Shown here: positions 1 through 4,957 of the stretch, piece after piece
Layout: each line of letters begins with the position of its first letter
Position numbering within the stretch: position 1 is the stretch's first letter
Position numbers and translations under genes: made by a program
Notes under the pieces: generated by a model
Databases searched by the model: none
What the model was told of the DNA's origin: nothing
The model's input: the letters and a program-made list of their open reading frames with translations, nothing else
Assembly (NCBI GenBank): GCA_963653535.1
Contig: CAVJWU010000037.1
Span: 1 to 11,905, forward strand
Length of the DNA stretch: 11,905 nucleotides
Direction: 5' to 3'
From: UBA3210 sp963653535
GTDB taxonomy: Bacteria > Bacillota_I > Bacilli_A > RFN20 > CAG-449

Positions 1-9
1 CTAAATATG

Positions 10-41
10 AAAAAAGGACTGATATTTTTGTTATCAATCCT
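10..41 (-). terminator. Intrinsic terminator of the tRNA operon
   Basis: On the minus strand a 10-bp stem (32-41 with 15-24, one G-T pair) and a 7-nt loop is followed directly by a run of T (10-15). It starts 12 nt after the CCA end of tRNA-Leu, so it should end the five-tRNA transcript. Confidence 0.85.
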
Positions 42-53
42 ATCGTTTCTTAA

Positions 54-141
54 TGGTGCCCAGAACCAGAATCGAACTGGCACGACCTCATCGATCGCAA
101 GATTTTAAGTCTTGTGCGTCTACCTATTCCGCCATCCGGGC
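54..141 (-). tRNA. tRNA-Leu (anticodon TAA)
   Basis: Cloverleaf on the minus strand with acceptor stem GCCCGGA/TCTGGGC, discriminator A and encoded CCA (54-56). The anticodon stem CAAGA/TCTTG encloses loop CTTAAAA, giving anticodon TAA. The long variable arm is as expected for a class II tRNA-Leu, and the T-loop TTCGATT is normal. It is the last gene of the five-tRNA operon. Its U34 is a usual MnmE/MnmG target. Confidence 0.95.
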
Positions 142-149
142 ATCTAGAA

Positions 150-225
150 TGGTGACTCACTGGAGATTCGAACTCCAGACCCCTTGATTAAAAGTCAAGT
201 GCTCTACCGACTGAGCTAGTGAGTC
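150..225 (-). tRNA. tRNA-Lys (anticodon TTT)
   Basis: 76-nt cloverleaf on the minus strand with acceptor GACTCAC/GTGAGTC, discriminator A and encoded CCA (150-152). Anticodon stem CTTGA/TCAAG carries loop CTTTTAA, anticodon TTT. T-loop TTCGAAT is canonical. It is separated by 8 nt from tRNA-Leu and 8 nt from tRNA-Gln. It reads AAA/AAG and is a classical substrate for wobble-uridine modification by MnmEG. Confidence 0.96.
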
Positions 226-233
226 ATATAAAT

Positions 234-308
234 TGGCTGGGGTAGCTGGATTCGGACCAGCGCATGAGGGAGTCAAAGTCCCTTGCCTTACCGCTTGGCT
301 ATACCCCA
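234..308 (-). tRNA. tRNA-Gln (anticodon TTG) with an atypical T-loop
   Basis: 75-nt cloverleaf on the minus strand with acceptor TGGGGTA/TACCCCA, discriminator G, encoded CCA (234-236) and the U1-A72 start typical of tRNA-Gln. Anticodon loop CTTTGAC gives TTG. The T-arm GCTGG/CCAGC encloses TCCGAAT rather than TTCGAAT: position 55, almost universally U (pseudouridine), is C here (plus-strand g at 255). The other four tRNAs in the cluster keep U55. The rest of the fold is intact, so it is probably functional, but this base deserves checking. Confidence 0.93.
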
Positions 309-313
309 AGAGA

Positions 314-397
314 TGGTGGGCGGTGGTAGATTTGAACTACCGAACCCGAAGGAACTGATTTACAGTCAGCCGCGTTTGGCCACTTCGCTAACCACCC
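314..397 (-). tRNA. tRNA-Tyr (anticodon GTA)
   Basis: 84-nt class II tRNA on the minus strand with acceptor GGGTGGT/ACCGCCC, discriminator A and encoded CCA (314-316). Anticodon stem GCTGA/TCAGT holds loop CTGTAAA, anticodon GTA. The long variable arm is as expected for bacterial tRNA-Tyr, and the T-loop is TTCAAAT. Only 5 nt separate it from tRNA-Gln. Confidence 0.95.
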
Positions 398-419
398 ATC
401 GTGTGATTTTGATTAGAAA

Positions 420-495
420 TGGTGGAAGTTATAGGGCTCGAACCTATGACCTCCGCCGTGTAAAAGCGATGCTCTCCCAGCTGAGCTAAACTTCC
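420..495 (-). tRNA. tRNA-Val (anticodon TAC)
   Basis: 76-nt cloverleaf on the minus strand with acceptor GGAAGTT/AACTTCC, discriminator A and encoded CCA (420-422). The anticodon loop TTTACAC gives TAC, and the T-loop TTCGAGC is normal. It is the first tRNA of the operon, about 27 nt after the predicted transcription start and 22 nt before tRNA-Tyr. Confidence 0.95.
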
Positions 496-506
496 ATTTT
501 TTCATC

Positions 507-522
507 GCGTATCACAATACGC
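507..522 (-). promoter_or_regulatory. 5' leader hairpin of the tRNA operon
   Basis: A perfect 6-bp inverted repeat (GCGTAT / ATACGC, 4-nt spacer) lies where the tRNA transcript should begin, 7 nt after the -10 box. The precursor RNA would therefore start with a small stem-loop. It could affect 5' processing or stability, or be an operator in DNA. It has no T-tract, so it is not a terminator. Confidence 0.5.
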
Positions 523-528
523 TTTAAT

Positions 529-588
529 AATATAGCATTAGAACAAAAATGTGTCAATTATTATTTTTTATTTTTTTAATTTTTTTTG
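529..588 (-). promoter_or_regulatory. tRNA operon promoter with UP-like A-tracts
   Basis: On the minus strand the -35 box is TTGACA (552-557), the spacer is exactly 17 nt and the -10 box is TATATT (529-534) with a TGC extension just before it. Upstream of the -35 box (558-588) come three A-rich runs separated by T residues, resembling the UP elements of strong stable-RNA promoters. The predicted start is near 522. Confidence 0.85.
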
Positions 589-641
589 AAAAAGTTAGTT
601 CTTTCTTTTTTAAAATCAAATTTATAATATTTATCGATAAT

Positions 642-666
642 AAAAATGAAGAAGTTTCCTTCTTCA
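642..666 (-). terminator. Intrinsic terminator of guaB
   Basis: The minus strand shows an 8-bp perfect stem (TGAAGAAG/CTTCTTCA, 659-666 with 647-654), extendable by G-T pairs, with loop GAAA followed by TTTTTATT. It begins 6 nt after the guaB stop codon. Confidence 0.85.
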
Positions 667-672
667 CCTTTA

Positions 673-2172
673 TTATTGATTATTGCCATTTTTTAAAGTA
701 ACATCGTGTGCTCCACCTTCAACAATAGAAGTAGAAGATACAACAGTAAGTTTTGCTTTTTCTCTTAATTCTTTTAAATTGAGCGCTCCACAGTTACACA
801 TAGTCGATTTAATTTTATAAGTAGTAAGTTCAACATTATCTTTTAATGAACCAGCATAAGGAACATAAGAATCTACTCCTTCTTCAAATGATAAAGTAGA
901 TTTTCCACCTAGATCATAACGTTGCCAGTTACGCGCTCTATTAGATCCTTCACCCCAGTATTCTTTAACAAATCGACCATTAAACTTAATCTTTGGATTT
1001 GGTGATTCATCAAAACGAGCGAAGTATCTACCTAGCATGACAAAATCCGCACCCATCGCTAAAGCTAATGTAATATGGTAGTCATGAACAATGCCTCCAT
1101 CAGAACAAATTGGAATATAAATTCCTGTTTCTTTAAAATATTCATCTCTAGCTTTCGAAACATCTTTTACTGCAGTTGCTTGTCCTCTACCGATACCTTT
1201 AGTTTCTCTAGTAATACAAATAGAACCTCCGCCAATACCGATTTTAATAAAGTCAGCGCCAGCATCAGCGAGAAATCTAAATCCTTCAGCATCAACAACA
1301 TTTCCTGCACCGACTTTAACTTTTTCTCCATAAGTTTCTCTAATCCATTTAATCGTATTAGCTTGCCAACATGAATAACCTTCAGATGAATCAATACATA
1401 AGACATCCGCTCCAGCTTCAATTAATGCAGGTACTCTTTCTTTATAATCACGTGAATTTATTCCGGCACCAACAATATAAGATTTATGAGAGTCTAATAA
1501 TTCATTTTCATTTTCTTTATGGGATTCATAATCTTTACGGAAAACTAGATATTTTAAGTTACCTTCCGCGCTAACTAAAGGTAATGTATTTAATTTATGA
1601 TCCCAAATAATATCATTAGCTTCAACTAAAGTAGTTGTTTCTGGGGCAGTAATTAATTTATCTAATGGAGTCATGAACTCTTTAATTTTTGTATCCATTG
1701 GTGTTTTAGAAATACGATAATCTCTAGAAGTAACTATTCCTAACAATTTTCCATTTGGTGTTCTATCATCAGTAATCGCGATTGTTCTATGTCCTGTTTT
1801 ATTAGTTAACAATATAACATCTTCTAACGTATCTTCTGGAGATAAATTAGAATCAGAAGTAATAAAACCTTTCTTATAACTTTTTACTTTTTTAACCATA
1901 GAGGCTTCTTGTTCAATTGATTGAGAGCCGTAGATGAAAGATATTCCACCTTCTTTAGCAAGTGCGATCGCTAAAGTGTCATTAGAAACTGATTGCATAA
2001 TCGCGGAAACCATTGGAATGTTTAAAGTTAAAGAAGGTTCTTCACCTTTTTTAAATTTAACTAAAGGCGTTTTTAAAGAGACATTTGAAGGAACGTTATC
2101 TTCTCCAGTATAACCTGGAACTAATAAGTACTCTGCAAATGTCCTTGATGTTTCTTCAAAATAATATGCCAT
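673..2172 (-). CDS. guaB: Inosine-5'-monophosphate dehydrogenase
   Basis: Catalyses NAD-dependent oxidation of IMP to XMP, the committed step of GMP synthesis, in the cytosol. The 499-residue protein has the full IMPDH plan: an (alpha/beta)8 barrel interrupted by a CBS-domain insert at about residues 100-220. Visible catalytic features are the cysteine loop GGGSICITR (Cys319), the NAD-side Asp261 in DSSEG, Asp358 in CSDGG, and the mobile-flap pair Arg418-Tyr419 in NWQRYDLGG. These positions coincide with the numbering I recall for the Tritrichomonas foetus enzyme, which it resembles more than the B. subtilis type (ICITRE-KGIGRG rather than ICTTR). The start has an AGGGGG site 11 nt upstream. 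It stands alone, with its own promoter and terminator and no guaA beside it. No purine riboswitch fits its short leader. Confidence 0.97.
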   Translation of the reverse strand: MAYYFEETSRTFAEYLLVPGYTGEDNVPSNVSLKTPLVKFKKGEEPSLTLNIPMVSAIMQSVSNDTLAIALAKEGGISFIYGSQSIEQEASMVKKVKSYKKGFITSDSNLSPEDTLEDVILLTNKTGHRTIAITDDRTPNGKLLGIVTSRDYRISKTPMDTKIKEFMTPLDKLITAPETTTLVEANDIIWDHKLNTLPLVSAEGNLKYLVFRKDYESHKENENELLDSHKSYIVGAGINSRDYKERVPALIEAGADVLCIDSSEGYSCWQANTIKWIRETYGEKVKVGAGNVVDAEGFRFLADAGADFIKIGIGGGSICITRETKGIGRGQATAVKDVSKARDEYFKETGIYIPICSDGGIVHDYHITLALAMGADFVMLGRYFARFDESPNPKIKFNGRFVKEYWGEGSNRARNWQRYDLGGKSTLSFEEGVDSYVPYAGSLKDNVELTTYKIKSTMCNCGALNLKELREKAKLTVVSSTSIVEGGAHDVTLKNGNNQ

Positions 2173-2205
2173 AATTTTATTTTCCCCCTAAAAATTATTT
2201 GAAAA

Positions 2206-2234
2206 ATTTTATTGCAAATAAATTAATAAGTCAA
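2206..2234 (-). promoter_or_regulatory. guaB promoter
   Basis: On the minus strand: -35 TTGACT (2229-2234), 17-nt spacer, -10 TAAAAT (2206-2211). The expected start is near 2199, giving a leader of about 27 nt that contains the AGGGGG ribosome site and leaves no room for a riboswitch. Confidence 0.7.
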
Positions 2235-2293
2235 TAATTCTTTAACTTTTGCTTAATAAATGTTAATTAAGATAATAGGTCCTAGAATGGTTA

Positions 2294-2307
2294 TGTAAGC
2301 GCTTTTA
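2294..2307 (+). promoter_or_regulatory. cre-like CcpA operator
   Basis: TGTAAGCGCTTTTA matches 13 of 14 positions of the Bacillus cre consensus TGWAANCGNTNWCA (mismatch at position 13), around a palindromic AAGCGCTT core. It lies just upstream of the HPr-like gene promoter, centred about 50 bp before the predicted start. The match is seen in sequence; binding by CcpA is inferred, and no ccpA gene is in the window. Confidence 0.55.
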
Positions 2308-2316
2308 ACATTTTTC

Positions 2317-2357
2317 TTGCATTTTTTCAATACTTGCTATATGATGAATAAGAGGAG
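2317..2357 (+). promoter_or_regulatory. Promoter and ribosome site of the HPr-like gene
   Basis: An extended -10 element TGCTATATG (box 2338-2343) is preceded by a weak -35 candidate TTGCAT (2317-2322, spacing only 15). The start would fall near 2350, so the mRNA would begin almost at the ribosome site AGAGGAG (2351-2357), which lies 9 nt before the ATG. The weak -35 fits a promoter that relies on an activator or on the TG extension. Confidence 0.45.
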
Positions 2358-2366
2358 ATTTTAATT

Positions 2367-2636
2367 ATGGTTAAACTAAATTGTAAAGTGAATAATCCAA
2401 TGGGACTTACATCTAAATATTGTGCTGAACTAGTCGCAGAAGCAAATAGAGCTAGTAAGTGTAGTTTGACTTTAAAGTGTGATGATGGTGAAGCAGATTT
2501 AAAATCTATTATGAATATGATGTCTTTAGTTATTAAAACTGGGACTGAATTTACTATTGAAATTGTTGGTGAAGATGAAGAATGTGTTAAGGTAAAATTT
2601 GAAAAATTACTATTATCACTAAAATTATTAAAATAA
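2367..2636 (+). CDS. HPr-fold protein lacking the catalytic histidine (Crh-like)
   Basis: An 89-residue protein of HPr length and pattern. The second half is strongly HPr-like: DLKSIMNMMSL at 44-54 contains Ser47, matching the HPr Ser46 that HPr kinase phosphorylates. The active-site loop, GIHARPA in HPr, reads GLTSKYC (13-19): His15 is Thr, Arg17 is Lys and Pro18 is Tyr. It therefore cannot relay phosphate in the PTS by the known mechanism. The nearest known analogue is B. subtilis Crh, where residue 15 is Gln and Ser46 phosphorylation makes it a CcpA co-repressor. A similar regulatory role is inferred. It is the only plus-strand gene here, monocistronic, divergent from guaB and convergent with parB, with a cre-like site upstream. 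A diverged HPr with another role is the alternative. Confidence 0.85.
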   Translation: MVKLNCKVNNPMGLTSKYCAELVAEANRASKCSLTLKCDDGEADLKSIMNMMSLVIKTGTEFTIEIVGEDEECVKVKFEKLLLSLKLLK

Positions 2637-2656
2637 AAAGACCTTGTAGGTCTTTT
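2636..2656. terminator. Bidirectional terminator shared by the HPr-like gene and parB
   Basis: A 9-bp perfect stem (AAAAGACCT 2636-2644 / AGGTCTTTT 2648-2656) with a 3-nt loop is flanked by A on the left and T on the right, so it works on both strands. It touches the TAA of the plus-strand gene (2634-2636) and the TAA of parB (2655-2657). Confidence 0.85.
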
Positions 2657-3491
2657 ATTTTTCCTTATTTAGCACATCATTTAAAAATTTATTTAACTGA
2701 TCATTACTATTAAATTTAAAGGTTACACCTTTTTCAGTTAATAAAATCGAACAAGAATTATCCTTCTCATATTCTTTTAACAAGGAAGAATATTTAGAAG
2801 GATTTTTATATTCTCTAACTTCTTTTTCAATATCTCGAACTGATTTTTTATTTTGAATGATTTGATTTAAATATTCAATTTGTTGCTGATTGTCTAGCCC
2901 AATTAGAACACGAGCTTGTCCATAAGATATTTTATCTTTTTTTAACGCTAATATAACTTCTTCGTCTAGTTTAGATAAGCGAAGAATATTAGTAACTTGA
3001 CAAACACTCGTTTTAGAAATTAATGCGATATCTTTTCTAGAAACATGATAGTCTTTAGTTAATATTTCATAAGCATATGTTTTATTTAATATATTATCGT
3101 GTTGCTTTTTATTACCTCTTGATAATACAAGATAAATCATTAAATCATCTGGAATATTTCTTACCGCGACAGGCACCTCAGGAAGATGAAGCTTTTTAGC
3201 GACATAATATCTTTTATAACCAGAAATAACTTCGTAATAACCTTTTTCATTGACTCTAACTAAAATAGGAGACATGATGCCATTATTCTTAATTGATGAA
3301 GTTAAATCTTTTAAAGAACGATCTAAAAAGAATTGATGAATAGAAATAGGATTAAATTTAACCTTGCTTAAAGGAACAAAGAGGGTTTCATCCTCTTTTG
3401 AGTATTCTTTAGCAATCTTTGATAAGATATCTTGATTGCCATATTGTTCCATTAAGGAGGCTAAAGATCTATTTTTATTATTCTTTTTCAT
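2655..3491 (-). CDS. parB: ParB-family chromosome partitioning protein with degenerate CTP motifs
   Basis: Partner of ParA in chromosome segregation; family members bind parS, load SMC and slide as CTP-gated clamps. The 278-residue length is usual. An N-terminal ParB/Srx-type domain (about 36-130) is followed by a helix-turn-helix region (about 150-200, SRKDIALISKTSVCQVTN, then ISYGQARVLIGL) and a C-terminal dimerisation segment. The CTP-binding signatures are badly altered: GERRxR reads GYKRYY (91-96), ENxxR reads RGNKK (125-129 by ungapped comparison), and NPxQPR reads NPISIH (47-52). DNA binding is probably retained while CTP binding or hydrolysis is doubtful. Its start overlaps the end of parA by 14 nt, implying translational coupling; the ribosome site (GAGGG) is weak. 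Last gene of the nine-gene array. Noc is a possible alternative name. Confidence 0.88.
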   Translation of the reverse strand: MKKNNKNRSLASLMEQYGNQDILSKIAKEYSKEDETLFVPLSKVKFNPISIHQFFLDRSLKDLTSSIKNNGIMSPILVRVNEKGYYEVISGYKRYYVAKKLHLPEVPVAVRNIPDDLMIYLVLSRGNKKQHDNILNKTYAYEILTKDYHVSRKDIALISKTSVCQVTNILRLSKLDEEVILALKKDKISYGQARVLIGLDNQQQIEYLNQIIQNKKSVRDIEKEVREYKNPSKYSSLLKEYEKDNSCSILLTEKGVTFKFNSNDQLNKFLNDVLNKEK

Positions 3492-4242
3492 TCGCTAAAA
3501 TTTCCCTCGCTAAAGAAATGTAGGCCTGTGATCCAGAAGCAGTTGGTCTAAAAATAGTGACAGGTTTACCAATCATCGCCGCTTCCGCTAGTGAAGAATT
3601 ACGAGGAATTTGAGTAGTAAATGTCTTCTCTTTAAATAAACCTCTAATTTCTTGAGTTACTTCTGTTGCAAGTCTTAATCTAGCATCATACATCGTTAAT
3701 AAGAATCCTAATATTTCAATATCAGGATTATAATCTTGTTGAACTTTTGAAATAGTAGAGAGAATTTGAGCTACTCCATCCATTGCAAAATATTCACATT
3801 GCACTGGAATTAAGCAAGATGTAGATGCACATAAAGCATTTAAAGAAAGTAAGCCAAGTGAAGGTGGACAATCAATAATGATAAAATCATAACCTCCATT
3901 TAAATTAGCTAAAGCATTCTTTAAGCGATAAAATGGTCTACTTGTTCCTTGTACTTCACTTTCAAAAGTAGCAAGTTTTAAATTGCTTGATAAGATATCG
4001 ATATTCGCGGTTTCTGTATGAATAATCGCTTTATTGATATCAATTTTACCTAATAAAACATCAACGATATTTTTCTTAACTAAAGTGATATCAACTCCGA
4101 CACCACGTCCGCAGTTACCTTGAGGATCCATATCGATTAATAATACTTTTTTATTAAATTTTGCTAAAGCTCCACCTAAGGAGATCGCAGTAGTAGTTTT
4201 ACCTACTCCACCTTTTTGATTTGCTATTGCTATAATTTTCAT
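3478..4242 (-). CDS. soj: ParA/Soj chromosome partitioning ATPase
   Basis: A 254-residue P-loop ATPase of the MinD/ParA type. It forms ATP-dependent dimers on the nucleoid and, with ParB, moves origins and controls replication initiation in relatives. The deviant Walker A motif KGGVGKTT is at 10-17, the switch I/Walker A' region LLIDMDPQGN at 34-43 (Asp37, Asp39) and Walker B IIIDCPP at 121-127 (Asp124). There is no N-terminal DNA-binding extension, so this is the short chromosomal type rather than a plasmid P1-type ParA. The start follows AAGGAGA, which overlaps the rsmG stop; the gap to rsmG is 9 nt. The order mnmG-rsmG-soj-parB is the conserved origin-proximal arrangement. Confidence 0.96.
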   Translation of the reverse strand: MKIIAIANQKGGVGKTTTAISLGGALAKFNKKVLLIDMDPQGNCGRGVGVDITLVKKNIVDVLLGKIDINKAIIHTETANIDILSSNLKLATFESEVQGTSRPFYRLKNALANLNGGYDFIIIDCPPSLGLLSLNALCASTSCLIPVQCEYFAMDGVAQILSTISKVQQDYNPDIEILGFLLTMYDARLRLATEVTQEIRGLFKEKTFTTQIPRNSSLAEAAMIGKPVTIFRPTASGSQAYISLAREILANEKE

Positions 4243-4251
4243 GTTGTCTCC

Positions 4252-4956
4252 TTATAATGGGCGTTTCTTTATTTGTCCATAATTTCTTGGATATTTAGGG
4301 TTTGTTTTTCCTATTTTCTTAATGAAGATATTAATTCTAATATCATCATTTGAAATAAGATGTTCTTCTTGAATGAAATCTTCTTTTAAAGATAATGTTT
4401 TTAAAGCGTTACTCGCTTCTTTTAATTCTTCTAAGCCAATCTTACCTTTTAAGGATATAAAAGTTCCATTTACTTTTAAATAAGAAGCCACTAATTCTAA
4501 TAAAATGTTTAATCTCGATACAGCACGTGCCGTTACTATATCAAATTTTTCTTCATGTCCTTTAATGTAATTTTCGGCACGGTCATTAATAATAACAACA
4601 TTTTTTAAGTTTAATTTATTAACGACAATTTCTAAGAAATTACATCTTTTAGAGGTAGGTTCTAAAAGAGTTATTTTAGCTTCAGGATAACATATAGCTA
4701 AAGGAATACCAGGAAAACCTGCGCCAGAACCGACATCAAGAATGTTTTTAGAATTTAAATTAATCTTAAAAGAGCAAAGTAAAGAATCATAAAAATGTTT
4801 CTCATAAACATCTTCATCTTCAATAATTGTCGTTAAATCCATCACTTTATTATATTCTTGTAAAGTTCTTAAATATAATTCAAATTGTTCAATTTGTGTA
4901 GGTGATAAATCTAATCCCCTCTTATTTAAATTAATAATAAATTCTTCTTTTTTCAT
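4252..4956 (-). CDS. rsmG: 16S rRNA (guanine-527-N7)-methyltransferase RsmG
   Basis: Adds a methyl group from S-adenosylmethionine to N7 of G527 in 16S rRNA (E. coli numbering), near the streptomycin site of the ribosome. The 234-residue protein has the family features: HFYDSL at 54-59, the SAM-binding loop DVGSGAGFPGIPLA at 74-87, the acidic LLEP at 97-100, and RAVSRL at 144-149. The end KYPRNYGQIKKRPL is typical of Firmicutes members. The common NLT motif after the N-terminal helices reads DLT (40-42), a mild change. It starts one base after the mnmG stop codon (TAAC-ATG), with a TAGGA ribosome site inside the end of mnmG, so it should be co-translated with mnmG. Confidence 0.96.
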   Translation of the reverse strand: MKKEEFIINLNKRGLDLSPTQIEQFELYLRTLQEYNKVMDLTTIIEDEDVYEKHFYDSLLCSFKINLNSKNILDVGSGAGFPGIPLAICYPEAKITLLEPTSKRCNFLEIVVNKLNLKNVVIINDRAENYIKGHEEKFDIVTARAVSRLNILLELVASYLKVNGTFISLKGKIGLEELKEASNALKTLSLKEDFIQEEHLISNDDIRINIFIKKIGKTNPKYPRNYGQIKKRPL

Positions 4957-4957
4957 G

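Noticed and set aside
283..489. Plus-strand 68-codon reading frame across the tRNA cluster
   Set aside because: It is the antisense translation of the tRNA-Gln, tRNA-Tyr and tRNA-Val genes, a well-known source of spurious proteins (motifs such as RARTYDL).
1448..1455. TCACGTGA core resembling parS
   Set aside because: Only 9 of 16 positions match the parS consensus and it lies in guaB coding sequence; no credible parS was found in the window.
1075..1574. Reading frames on both strands inside guaB
   Set aside because: They lie wholly within guaB in other frames, have low-complexity content and no ribosome sites; shadows of the real gene.
2173..2366. Purine riboswitch or other RNA switch upstream of guaB
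   Set aside because: The predicted guaB leader is only about 27 nt long and mostly ribosome site; no aptamer core was seen.
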